A stretch of DNA of 64,000 bases from Narthecium ossifragum (lineage: Eukaryota > Streptophyta > Magnoliopsida > Dioscoreales > Nartheciaceae): contig OY986970.1 in NCBI GenBank assembly GCA_963920575.1, positions 20,219,274 to 20,283,273 on the forward strand. The letters are read 5' to 3'. The number at the start of each line of letters is the position of its first letter. Position 1 is the stretch's first letter. Of the stretch, positions 42,926-53,293 are shown in pieces. Made by a program: the position numbers and the translations under genes. Below the pieces are notes generated by a model. It was not told the DNA's origin, searched no databases, and saw nothing but the letters and a program-made list of their open reading frames with translations.

Positions 42926-45900
42926 ATGGTGCGCGAGATCAAGGCTGACAACGACGTACAGAAAGAGGTGACGTCCGCCGTTGGGGATTACAATGAGAAC
43001 ATGAAGTCGGAGGACATAAGGAACGGTTATCTGGTCCGGGAAGGTGACCTTAACTCTCAGTTGTTTATTTTGGGTCCTTGCTTCATTCCTGAAAGTATTC
43101 CTTCTCTTGGTTCCGAGGAGGCTATTCTTGTTCATTCTTTTCCTATTTCTGGCGATTTGCCCTTTTCTGGAACCCTAAATTTATCTTCTCTTTCTTCAAA
43201 GAATCCTATCATCTCCTGGCCGTTAGTTGATGACAAGTTTGTCAAATGGTATAATAGGATGATTGGCCATTCTGAGACTAAGTCAATTTTTTCTGATGCG
43301 GGTATTTTAGACTTTTTGGATTTGAGCACCAGGGTTCCTCTTCAAGACTCTAACTTGCTTATTTCGTTGCTCCTTTTTTGTTCGACAGAATATAACAATT
43401 TTTTCTTTCCCTTTGGTTCGCTCACCATAACTGTACTGGACATATCGCTCTTAACGGGTTTAACTCCACTTGGTACTTCTGTATCGGCCAATATGGACGT
43501 ACCCAAGAAAGAAATTGTTTTTGAGGCCGATAAGAACTATAGCCTTTTCATTAATTACTATGCCAAGTTGTCTGAGAGCGATGGCCCTCCAAACTCTCTT
43601 GAACGATTAGCGTTCATTTACTATTGGCTATGTAAATACGTCCTTTGCCTTCCTGCCAAATGACCTGTCAAGGGGTATATCCCACTCGCTCGGGACCTTT
43701 CTTCAGGCAAACAAGTTTTTTCTCTTGCTCCGTTTGTTTTGTCGGCCATCTACCGAGGAATGTATCTCGTCCTTGAACAGTTGAGGGAAGGTGGTAGCTT
43801 GACGGGATTTGGTCCTCTGTGGCTCGTCCAATTATGGCTTAGAGCTTACTTCCCTGATCTTCATATGCCGCCTTCATCGTCATCGGCCAGAACTCAAGGC
43901 CATTTGTATCTTTCTTCATCTTCTATTCCCAAGTCCTTTCGACATGCGTTCAATTATTTCTATACTTTGTCCAATTTTTCTTCATATCGTCCATTCAACC
44001 CTGAGTCTCACCCATTGTCCATTAAGCCTTTACTTGATCTTTCTTCAGATTTAGAGTCTGATGATAAGATACTGGCTTGGGCCCGTTTTCTTATCGGCCG
44101 TGATCTTCACTTCGATACGGCTTGGGGTAAGGCGAACAATAAATGTGGAGTAGAAGTTTATGCTCCCAATTTTGCTGCTCGCCAATTTGGCCTTAAACAA
44201 TCTTGGCCAGTGCCACCATACTTCAGCTTCAATATCGTCGCTAGAGGGCGATGTATCTTCCCAGACATTGAGCGAGTAATTTATGTGGATAAGAGAGAAT
44301 TGCTCCTCATTAAGAGGTTTATGCTTAGACCTTTTGAGCCTACTAGCGAGATTGAAGCTAGTATCACGGACAGCTGGAAAGAAATGGTCGATGAACGTCT
44401 TTTCTTTGCTGACAAGGACCTAGTTTTTGAGAAATTCATTCCTCCAAAGGAGAAGAAAAGACAAAAGCAAGTGGCTGTTGGTCCTCCACCAAGTAAACAA
44501 AAGACAAAAGGTATATCTTCATCGTTCTTCTTGATTTTTTGATATCCTTTCTTAATTTAATAACATATGATCGATAGGTTCAGACGATGAGGGCGATGCA
44601 CCGCCTAAAAAGAAGCGTGGTAAGGGAAAAACCATCGTCCAACCTCAACCATCTTCTTCTCCAAAAAATCAATCGTCTCCTCGATCGATAGGTTCCAACG
44701 ATGAGGATGATGAACCTCTCATAAAGAGGCGTGGGAAAGAAAAAACTATCGTCCAACCTCAGCCTTCTTCCTCTCCAAAAGATCAATCATCTTCTCGGCC
44801 AGTTGTAGAGGAAAAGGTTGATTATCCTGGCACCAGTCATCGAAGCAGTCAATCTGCTCATGCCACGTGAGTATCATAATATTTTCTTTCCAGTTATGTT
44901 GGTATTCTCCTTTTGATACTTAAACCTTTACGTTTTCAGGACTGCGGTAGAGGTGGGCTCTAGTACTCCGAGCTCTGTGTATTCTTTGTCTCCTTCTCGA
45001 CCTACAACCAAAGTTCCTGAGGTTGTGGTTGATACATCTCCATCACAAATGGTCGAGGAACATCCTCCAACTTCTCATGGTCATGCTGATAAGAGTGTGC
45101 CTCCAACTTCCTCGGCCAAATCTTCTTCAAAGGCAAAGGCGCATGTACGTTCTGGTGGTAGAATCAAACGACTCACCCAAAAGAATTTAAAAGTATAGAT
45201 AACCTTATTTTATTGATGATTGATCTATCGACCATTCTCTGACGTTTAAATCTTCAGGAATCGAGGAAGCAAAAGTCTGGAGGCCAAGACTCTGGTCGAG
45301 AAGAGGAGGATGAAGACGATAACAACCTTTTTGACGTCATAAATGCAATTCCATCTAAACCATGTTTGTCATTAACTGGTAGAATACTCGTTCACGGTCC
45401 GTATAGTCTTTTACGAGACCTTGGTAATGCGAGTTTATCTTCTGTATCAGCTTCTCCTAATCTCCCAGCTGCTCCACCTCTGGTTGAAGATCCCTCGGCC
45501 AAAACTGTTAAGCCGGGCGTCGCTGCTTCTCCAGTTGTCTCATCAACAGAGGCAATCATTGCATCTCCAACATCCCGCCGTGGTGTCCTTAAACAAGTAA
45601 TGGTCGATATTATATCGCCAACTTCTCATGTTTTAACATCAACTATTGATGTTCAAACAAGGGCGACTACTAAAAGCCCGGCAACTGTTCCTTCTGCAAT
45701 GAGGACTTCAACTTCATCTTTTGTTACTCCCACTGCTCATCCATCCAGTTCTACCTCTTCACAGGTATTCATCGTTCAATTTGATTCTTTCGACCATTTA
45801 GTGTTAACTCTTACTGAATGCTTGTTCTTTTCAGGGCGATCTCGCCCAATTAATGAATATTGTCCAGGCCTTCTCGGATTCCTGGCATTCTATAGTAACT

Positions 45901-46551
45901 GCCAAGAAAATGGTTGTTGACCCTGAAGTTGCACAAGGGAGTCAACATGAAGAATTCAGGCGTACTTTATCTCAATGTCTTGTAGTTTTGGACAAACTAC
46001 CTGAAGAAGACTTCACCAAATCAGATAGTGAAGCACTGGACAAAGCTATAACACCTTTTCTCTCCGTGGATCCTACAGTCTTAGGGTTTTCGTCCAGTGA
46101 TATGGACGATATTCACAGCATTAAGATCAAAGTTGAGAGTCTGACTGCTAAGAGGAATAAGCTAATGAATGAGATAGTTCTTATAGGGGAACGTCCAAAG
46201 CGGCGTACTCATATCAGAGATATCATTAGTAACCGTGTTAAACAGCTCCAGAAGAATACTGATGATATTGGCGAAAAAGAATCAGAGATCCTCGGTTTCC
46301 AAAACCAAATAAAAGAATTAGAGGAAAAAATCGCCCAGTGCACCACTCAAAAGAACTATCTCCTTCGCGAGACTACTCAACTGGCTGAGGAGGGCAACCA
46401 AATGATGCAAGAGTACGTCGCTTTGGAGGCGAATTCCTCAAAAGATCGCCAAGTCGAGTTGAAGGGTGAGCTTGTGAAAAACAAGCAACGCTTTAGGGCA
46501 GTCCGTGAAAAAATTGCTCTTTTATCTCAAAATCTCTCTTTGAAGAGATAA
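42926..46551 (+). CDS. Antisense plant-mobile-domain gene of the Tat-like element
   Basis: Five exons on the strand opposite to pol: 42926-44510, 44578-44866, 44940-45192, 45258-45764, 45835-46551. All introns are GT-AG, 65-75 bp, and keep the frame. Exon 1 encodes a PMD-type core (LFILGPCFIPESIPSLGSEE, SWPLVDDKFVKWYNRMIG, FPFGSLTITVLDISLLTG, ARFLIGRDLHFDTAWGKANN, KQSWPVPPYFSFN). Exons 2-4 encode a Lys/Ser/Pro-rich linker. Exon 5 encodes a long coiled coil (KQLQKNTDDIGEKESEILGF, NQIKELEEKIAQC). A single in-frame TGA at 43661-43663 breaks exon 1, so the main product would be truncated or start at 43739. PMD also occurs in MAIL1/MAIN chromatin proteins; the role inside a retroelement is unknown. 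The maize Grande element is a known Tat member with an antisense gene. Confidence 0.82.
44578..44805 (+). repeat. 114-bp duplication within PMD exon 2
   Basis: Two tandem copies (44578-44691 and 44692-44805) encode 38-residue units sharing KTIVQPQPSSSPK. The copied unit begins right after GATCGATAG, so both copies start with a usable AG acceptor context. Confidence 0.8.
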
Positions 46552-46748
46552 TTTTTTTTTATTTTTAATATGAGCGATGAAATTTGTAATGCAACACTTT
46601 TGGTCGATATATTTTGTAATGAACATATTTGTCAATTGCTTTCGTCCAAATCTCAAGGACGTATTTTGTTAATTGCCATCGTCCAAATCTCAAGGACGTT
46701 TTTCTTCCATGCCTTTTATTCCATTGATGGGTAATACTTCTTAATATA

Positions 46749-48764
46749 TCAACCATTTATCACTGATCGATGCAACCCACCGTCAATATTCCTCAGTTGA
46801 TATGATCCATTTGGAAATACTTGATCGACCAAGTATGGTCCTTCCCAGTTGGGCGACCACTTTCCATATTTGGGATCATTACGATCTATAGGTAGGATCG
46901 TTTTCCAAACTAGATCTCCTTCTTGAAACTCTTTTGATACTACCCTTTTATTGTAGATATCGGCCACTTTTAACTTTTGTTCCTCTATATTTTCTAAGGC
47001 AATAGCTCGTTGCTCATCGAGCTCTAAAAGATTATACATTAATGCATCTTCATATTCTTCACTAGTTGAGCGATCTTGTTCCATAACTCTGGGCGATAGA
47101 ACATTTATCTTAGCCGGTAGCACCGCTTCTTGACCATAGACCAATTGGTAAGGCGTAACCTTAGTACTAGACTTAGGTGTAGTTCTATGTGCCCATAACG
47201 CTTTTAGTAAACCTTCATGCCATTGCCTTGGGTTATCGTCCATCATCTTTCTTATGATTGACTTGATGGTTTTATTGGACGCTTCAGCTTGTCCATTAGA
47301 CTGGGCATAATAGGGTGTAGAATTGGCCATATTAATTTTATACTCAGCCAAAAAATTCTTTACCCTAGAACTTACAAACATTGTCCCTTGATCGGACACA
47401 ATTGTTTGTGGAATGCCAAATCTACATATGATGTTTTCCCAAATAAAGTTTATCACTTGATCATCAGAAACATTTTTTAATGGAATCGCTTCCACCCATT
47501 TAGTAAAGTAATCTGTTGCCACAATTACAAACTTGTGCAACATGGACGATGGAGGATAAATTTTCCCTATAATGTCTATCGCCCAACATCTGAATGGCCA
47601 AGGTTTAACTATGATCGATAACTCACTTGCTGGAGCTCGTTGTAATGGACCATGTCTTTGGCATGCTTCACATCCTTTTGCATATATAGCACACTCCTCC
47701 CCCATGCGTGGCCAATAAAAGCCACTGCACATTATTAGCCAGCGCATTTTGATGCCAGACTGATGTGCTCCACAAACACCATTATGTATCTCGGCCATTG
47801 TTAATTTAGCCTCATCAAGATGCAAACAGCATAATAAAACTCCATCTGGTCGACGTTTATATAAAATGTCGTTTTGTAGAAAATAATGTATCGCCTTAAG
47901 ACGGATTTTTCTATCGACCTTAAGCGATGGGTCTTTCAAAAAATCGACGATTGGGGTCCGCCAATCTGGTTGGCTATCGATTAGACTTACCTCGTTTGGT
48001 CGATTATATCGCTCAAGTGCAGAGTGTATCATACCAGAACTATAATCGTTCATGCCCCCCAAGTGTTTTAACACTTTATAGCCTGATGCTATTTGGGCCA
48101 GGGTATTAGCTTCATCCTTCTGCAATCTTGGAACGAATAGTAATTCAAAATCGTTAAAACGATTTAACAGCATTAGAGTGATTTGATGAAATGGAATTAG
48201 TATATCGCTATGGCATTTATAATGTCCAAGTAAATGATTTATCACTAATTGTGAATCACCTTTGATTTGCACATTGGACACTCTTAAGTCTAACAAAATT
48301 TCTAGGCCGATGATTAGAGCTTCATACTCAGCCTGATTGTTAGTACATAGTTGCGATAGAGTATACGCAAATTTATATTTGTGTCCAATGGGCGATAGGA
48401 TTGTGATCCCAAGGCCAGCTCCATTGACAGTTTTAGAACCATCAAAGTACATCGTCCATGGGGTGAGCGATACGTTGTTGATTTCTCGCTCTAATTCCTT
48501 TGGTATATCTACGTAAGGATAGTCAGCTAAAAAATCGGCCAATGCCTGGCCCTTAACAGCCTTCTGAGATACAAATTGAATATCAAATTCAGCCAAAGTT
48601 AAAACCCAATAACCAATACGTTGGTGTAAAATTGGCCGAGAAAACAAGAATTTTAATACATTGAACTTAGATATCAAGTAGACAGTTACAGGTTTTAAAT
48701 AAGCTCTAAGCTTGGTACACATAAAATACAAGGCCAGGCACAACTTTTCTATGGCCGAGTACTT
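46749..48764 (-). CDS. Tat-like RNase H (end), second RNase H and integrase
   Basis: Open frame following a TAG at 48765-48767, in the same frame as the RT part. First the end of the gypsy RNase H (LCLALYFMCTKLRAYL, QKAVKGQALADFLAD). Then a second RNase H of plant/archaeal type: TMYFDGSKTVNGAGLGI, NNQAEYEALIIGLE, IKGDSQLVINHLLG and KDEANTLAQIASG, all catalytic acids visible. Then integrase: HQSGIKMRW..CEACQRHG zinc region, WAIDIIGKIYPPS (first Asp), IVSDQGTMFVS (second Asp), NGQAEASNKTIK (Glu), and the C-terminal KWSPNWEGPYLVDQVF. Two RNase H domains are the hallmark of the Tat lineage. Confidence 0.93.
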   Translation of the reverse strand, partial: KYSAIEKLCLALYFMCTKLRAYLKPVTVYLISKFNVLKFLFSRPILHQRIGYWVLTLAEFDIQFVSQKAVKGQALADFLADYPYVDIPKELEREINNVSLTPWTMYFDGSKTVNGAGLGITILSPIGHKYKFAYTLSQLCTNNQAEYEALIIGLEILLDLRVSNVQIKGDSQLVINHLLGHYKCHSDILIPFHQITLMLLNRFNDFELLFVPRLQKDEANTLAQIASGYKVLKHLGGMNDYSSGMIHSALERYNRPNEVSLIDSQPDWRTPIVDFLKDPSLKVDRKIRLKAIHYFLQNDILYKRRPDGVLLCCLHLDEAKLTMAEIHNGVCGAHQSGIKMRWLIMCSGFYWPRMGEECAIYAKGCEACQRHGPLQRAPASELSIIVKPWPFRCWAIDIIGKIYPPSSMLHKFVIVATDYFTKWVEAIPLKNVSDDQVINFIWENIICRFGIPQTIVSDQGTMFVSSRVKNFLAEYKINMANSTPYYAQSNGQAEASNKTIKSIIRKMMDDNPRQWHEGLLKALWAHRTTPKSSTKVTPYQLVYGQEAVLPAKINVLSPRVMEQDRSTSEEYEDALMYNLLELDEQRAIALENIEEQKLKVADIYNKRVVSKEFQEGDLVWKTILPIDRNDPKYGKWSPNWEGPYLVDQVFPNGSYQLRNIDGGLHRSVING

Positions 48765-50174
48765 CTATTCATAAGGTAACAACTGTCTACTTAGATAGTA
48801 CACTGCTCTCTCAGCTCCATCTTTTCCATCTTGCGCCAAGAGACCGCCTATTGATCGGTATGCTGCAGCGATATAAAGCTTCATGGGTTGTTCCAACCTT
48901 GGCGACGCCATAACTGGTGGCGTTGATAAACATTGCTTCAAGCATTCAAAGGCTTGTTGATGTCGCTCTTCCCAGACGAAATCGTCTTCATTCTTTAATC
49001 TTAAGACCGATGAAAACTCTTGAGTTTTACCTGTGCAGTTAGCAATAAACCTTCTTAAAAAATTTACTTGACCAAGAAACTTTTGCAGTTCTTTCTTAGT
49101 CTTTGGAGGACTGGCCTCAATTATAGACTTTGCTTTGTTTTGGTCAAGTTCTATTCCTAGCTGATGGACAAGAAAACCAAGGAAATTCCCTGCTTGCACA
49201 TCAAAGGCACATTTCAAGGGATTCAATTTTAAATTATATTCTCTCATTCGCTCAAAAGCTTTGATCAATTGCGAAAAGTGATCGACCATAATTGGTGATT
49301 TTACTACAATATTATCTACATAGACTTCAATAAAATGGCCAATCATATCATGAAAAATCAAGTTCATCGCTCGCTGATAAGTAGCACCAGCGTTTTTTAG
49401 ACCAAAGGGCATAACAACCCATTCATAACTTCCAAGTGATCCTGGACATCTAAATGTCGTTTTATGAGCATCATGATCGGCGATATATATTTGGTTATAT
49501 CCAGAATACCCATCCATAAATGAGTATATTTCATGCCCAGCGGTGGAATCAACTAAATTATCGATCGATGGCATGGGATACTCATCTTTGGGTGTAGCCA
49601 AGTTTAAATTTCTAAAGTCTATACAAACTCTAAGTTTGCCATTTTTCTTCTTAACTGGCACTATATTAGAAAGCCATTCTACATATCTGGCTGTTCTAAT
49701 AAAGTTAGCATTCAACAATCGTTCAATTTCTTTCTTTACTTCTGGGATTATGTTTGGAGCAAAGCGTCTAGGCGCTTGCTTATATGGTTTAAAATTTGGT
49801 CGAGTAGGTATTTCATGCTCTACAATATTTCTATTTAAACCAGGCATTTCTTTATAATCCCATGCAAAGCAATCTTTATAGGAACGTAAAATAGCAATGA
49901 GTTCGTACCTTACATCTTGGTCGATAAGCTTACTGATGAATGTTGGACGATGCTCCTCGCCATCACCAAGGTTGATTTCTTCCAATGGGTCTTGAGCTTG
50001 CATATTTCCACGTTTGCCGTAGGGGACCTCTTCCTCGTCTTCTTGGGGGATCTCTTTTAGACAATCTAGGTCGTTCTCTTCTTGTGCAGCGAACGCTTCC
50101 ACTTGATAAGCCATTAGTTTGGCTTTTAAGGCCGTTACAGCGGCCTGATTTCTTTCAGAGTCTGAACTCATCAC
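48765..50174 (-). CDS. Tat-like reverse transcriptase and RNase H (start)
   Basis: 469-codon open frame. Catalytic RT: NFIRTARYVEWLSNIVPVKK, RVCIDFRNLNLATPKDEYP, YSFMDGYSGYNQI, WVVMPFGLKNAGATYQRAM and FIEVYVDNIVVKS, where the usual YVDD is YVDN. Then the connection region and the first RNase H part (MKLYIAAAYRSIGGLLAQDG). It ends at TAG 48765-48767 after SRQLLPYE. The start overlaps the gag-protease stop region (GTGATGAG), with pol in the -1 frame relative to gag-protease, so expression may need frameshifting or reinitiation. Confidence 0.93.
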   Translation of the reverse strand: MMSSDSERNQAAVTALKAKLMAYQVEAFAAQEENDLDCLKEIPQEDEEEVPYGKRGNMQAQDPLEEINLGDGEEHRPTFISKLIDQDVRYELIAILRSYKDCFAWDYKEMPGLNRNIVEHEIPTRPNFKPYKQAPRRFAPNIIPEVKKEIERLLNANFIRTARYVEWLSNIVPVKKKNGKLRVCIDFRNLNLATPKDEYPMPSIDNLVDSTAGHEIYSFMDGYSGYNQIYIADHDAHKTTFRCPGSLGSYEWVVMPFGLKNAGATYQRAMNLIFHDMIGHFIEVYVDNIVVKSPIMVDHFSQLIKAFERMREYNLKLNPLKCAFDVQAGNFLGFLVHQLGIELDQNKAKSIIEASPPKTKKELQKFLGQVNFLRRFIANCTGKTQEFSSVLRLKNEDDFVWEERHQQAFECLKQCLSTPPVMASPRLEQPMKLYIAAAYRSIGGLLAQDGKDGAERAVYYLSRQLLPYE

Positions 50175-53100
50175 TTCTGGTTTGTGGCTGATTGTCGGCC
50201 AGATTTAGGTGCAAAGACCACTGAGGTTGGTCTTGCCGGATCAAACAGCTCCGCCACACGCTCCCGTAGCATAATTCCATTCTCAGAAACTACCTTGAGT
50301 GTATCTTCAAACTGAATGAATTGTAAGGGGCCATAATTGCAGTCATAGAAGGAGGCCTCCAAGGCATGTGTGTCCATACTGTATGGCATGTTATCGGCCA
50401 TAACTGACTCCACATTCCCTTTGTCGTTCCATAAGAACAAACATTGGTGAAGAGACGAAGGAACACACTGGCTGGCATGGATCCAGTCTCGACCAAGCAG
50501 CACATTATAACTGGTCGATGAGTCCATGACAAAGAACGCTGTCGTTCTTGTGACGCTTCCAACCTTAATGTCCAAAGGAAGGATTCCCTTTGCTGGGGCT
50601 GGAACTCCATTGAATCCTGTTAGTGTGATATCCGTGGGGATAAGATCACAATCGGTTTTGTGCAACTTCTTCATCATCTTTGCTGGGATGACGTTTACTG
50701 CAGCTCCGGTGTCAATTAGGACTCTGCTTACTGGGACACCATTGATCTCGGCCTTGATATGAAGAGGCCGTAAATGGCGCATCATTGCTGCTGGAGGTCG
50801 TTCGAACACTGCATTGTTCCGATCTTGAGGAGCTTCTTTGTGTGAAATAGTCGATGACTGAGATTGATGGGCAACTACTTTCCCTTTTGCCTTAGCTGTG
50901 ACCTGAATGACTTCTGGATTCTCTTGACCATCCCATGATGGCCATTGTTGATCGTTCTGGTTTTGTTCCTGCTGTGTCTCTGTTTCTTCCATGTCCCAAC
51001 CAGTTGGGATGATTGGTACTTCATCGGCTGGTGGAGTGTACTTGCCAACATCAGACTTAGGAACCCATTTCTTCACAATGGGATCGCCATAGCAAACTAA
51101 ATAATCAAACTTGCCACTTGGCTGGCCCTGAGTGCTGATAGCTGGATTACCTGCCTTGTAGAGATCAATCAATAGCTTCTTTTGGGAGACGTTTCTTCTC
51201 GCTGCTTCCTCATTAACTTTGATGGGTACTTCTATTTCTACCCATTCAATATCCTCGACCATGGGTTCTTGTTCTTCATCTCCCCAACCAGTCGGAACAA
51301 TTGTTGTTGATGTCGATGGTATGATTTGGGCGACAACTTCCGTCTTTTTTACAAGACGCTTCACCTTGACGTCTCCATAAACCCGGAGATAATCATATCG
51401 GCCACTTGGCTGGCCACCTGGTCCAACTGCTGGAATTCCTTCTTCATACAACTGTCTCAACAGCTGTTCTGTAGATATATTCCTCCTCCAAGCTTCTTCA
51501 GTAACGTCGATTTTTTCCTCGATCTTGACGTACTCATCTCCCTGGTCTGATACCAGGTTTACTGAGGGTGAATTTTCCATTTCATCGACCAAGGTGGCCG
51601 ATGTGTCTCCCTCTTCCTCGACCAGTGTGGCTGACGATCCATCATCGGCCATATCGGATATGTCTGAGTCGCTTTCAGTTGGACATTGTTGTCCAAGGCG
51701 GCTTGGCAAGATGTAGTTGTTCACAATGACTGACGGGAGTGTTCCGAATCTGATCACTTGGTTTGCTCCAGTCTCATCGTCATCATCCTTGTTTGGACGA
51801 TGAAACTTGCTCTTTGAAGACTCTGTTGCATTAGAAACAGCAACATCTTCTTCAATCTCTTCAGCCTCCTCATCCTGACTTGGGTTAATTTCTTGGGCTT
51901 GCTTGGCCTTCATCATCTGGCCATACTTCTTCTGGTGGCGGCGGTACTGAGTCCTCGTCATCTCCTCCACAGGAACTGATCGACGAGTATAGCAGTTGTA
52001 GTTATACCATCGCTCTGGCTTGTAAGGCTGAGGCATAAAGCTCTTTGGGTACACGTGAGGCTGAACTCTGTTCCACTGCTTAGACTGTGGACGATAAAAC
52101 TTGGTCCCATAAAACGGTGTCATCGGGCGACTGAGATCCCAATGGCATCTTTGGCAGATATGCGGGATAACAGGTTCCTTCCCTTTGTCTTGACCAAGTC
52201 TTGTGAATACATCTGGACGACTGTCGTCCTCAGTCTCGTCGATGACAATCTTGAACTTTGGCAATTTGAAGTTTGCCACATCTGTCAACACCATTCCCAC
52301 TGGAGCAGCTTTGGGGAATGGATTCGCATCAACTCCCATGTGTTTGGTTGGGAAACCAATCCTACCGGAATCGATCGCATCCTGCAAAACATTACGGAAA
52401 GCCAAACATTGGTTAGTGTGATGTGACCAAGCATTATGCCACTTACAATATCTTTTGTCCTTGATCTCGTCAAGGCTTGGCAAAGCATGTCCATCTTTCA
52501 ATTTGACTTGTTTATCTTTCAGTAATTGATCAAAGATTTGATCAGCCTTTGAAATATCAAAAGAAAATTTTCGCATTGGACGTTTACCGTCTCTGCTTAC
52601 TTCTTTACCTTTAAGTTCTCGCTCAAGTTTGGCAAGAGCTTTACATATATAAAGTTTTCCCTTAAGGAGCTCGGCCAAACAAACATCGTTCATGTTGTAG
52701 TTTTCTTCATCGATGTTACTAACTTGGTTTACTTCATAGTTAGTATCTCTATAATAAGTTCCCTTGGAAGATGATTTCATTTGATCTTCTTCCCTCAACA
52801 ATTGCTCATAGCGTATAGCGCTAGTTTGCAGCTGAAATAGGTCAATAAAATCCCTATCTTGGAACTTCTTCTTAAGTTCAAAAGTTAATCCACTTTGAGC
52901 GATTTTTACAAATTCCCTTTCAGGCAAGGGAATAAAGCACCTACTTCTCGCTCTTTTAAATCTTTGTAAGAATGATTTAGCATTCTCATCTGGCCGCTGT
53001 CTGAGTTGAGCTAAATCGGCCATTGTTATTTCCGGTTCTGACTTATAAAATTGAGAATGGAACGCATGTTCCATTTGCTGCCAATTTTGAATAGAATTGG

Positions 53101-53293
53101 GCGATAGCTTAATGAACCATGAATAAGCTACCCCGGATAAAGAGTTAGGGAATAGTCTAAGTTTGACAAAATCGTTCACGTCTCCACATTGCATGGAGAA
53201 CTTCCCTATGTGTTCAATGGTCGATATCTCATCTACCCCAGAGAACATAGTAAACTCTGGAATAGTTCCTCGAAAGCGGATGTATTTGGTCAA
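50171..53293 (-). CDS. Tat-like gag and aspartic protease
   Basis: 1040-residue ORF. N-terminal gag core: IPEFTMFSGVDEISTIEHI, WFIKLSPNSIQNWQQMEHAF and RPDENAKSFLQRFKRARSR. The zinc-knuckle-like motif of this lineage, CKWHNAWSHHTNQC, lies at about residues 282-295. A duplicated block (residues about 593-655 and 691-744; QPSGRYDYLRVYGD and QPSGKFDYLVCYGD) precedes the protease. Protease: VPVSRVLIDTGAAVNVIPAK, with a DTG active site, then LLGRDWIHASQCVPSS. It ends with tandem TGA codons that overlap the RT frame. Its front overlaps the upstream ORF by 65 bases in another frame, so the polyprotein is split by a one-base-class shift. Confidence 0.92.
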   Translation of the reverse strand: MTKYIRFRGTIPEFTMFSGVDEISTIEHIGKFSMQCGDVNDFVKLRLFPNSLSGVAYSWFIKLSPNSIQNWQQMEHAFHSQFYKSEPEITMADLAQLRQRPDENAKSFLQRFKRARSRCFIPLPEREFVKIAQSGLTFELKKKFQDRDFIDLFQLQTSAIRYEQLLREEDQMKSSSKGTYYRDTNYEVNQVSNIDEENYNMNDVCLAELLKGKLYICKALAKLERELKGKEVSRDGKRPMRKFSFDISKADQIFDQLLKDKQVKLKDGHALPSLDEIKDKRYCKWHNAWSHHTNQCLAFRNVLQDAIDSGRIGFPTKHMGVDANPFPKAAPVGMVLTDVANFKLPKFKIVIDETEDDSRPDVFTRLGQDKGKEPVIPHICQRCHWDLSRPMTPFYGTKFYRPQSKQWNRVQPHVYPKSFMPQPYKPERWYNYNCYTRRSVPVEEMTRTQYRRHQKKYGQMMKAKQAQEINPSQDEEAEEIEEDVAVSNATESSKSKFHRPNKDDDDETGANQVIRFGTLPSVIVNNYILPSRLGQQCPTESDSDISDMADDGSSATLVEEEGDTSATLVDEMENSPSVNLVSDQGDEYVKIEEKIDVTEEAWRRNISTEQLLRQLYEEGIPAVGPGGQPSGRYDYLRVYGDVKVKRLVKKTEVVAQIIPSTSTTIVPTGWGDEEQEPMVEDIEWVEIEVPIKVNEEAARRNVSQKKLLIDLYKAGNPAISTQGQPSGKFDYLVCYGDPIVKKWVPKSDVGKYTPPADEVPIIPTGWDMEETETQQEQNQNDQQWPSWDGQENPEVIQVTAKAKGKVVAHQSQSSTISHKEAPQDRNNAVFERPPAAMMRHLRPLHIKAEINGVPVSRVLIDTGAAVNVIPAKMMKKLHKTDCDLIPTDITLTGFNGVPAPAKGILPLDIKVGSVTRTTAFFVMDSSTSYNVLLGRDWIHASQCVPSSLHQCLFLWNDKGNVESVMADNMPYSMDTHALEASFYDCNYGPLQFIQFEDTLKVVSENGIMLRERVAELFDPARPTSVVFAPKSGRQSATNQK

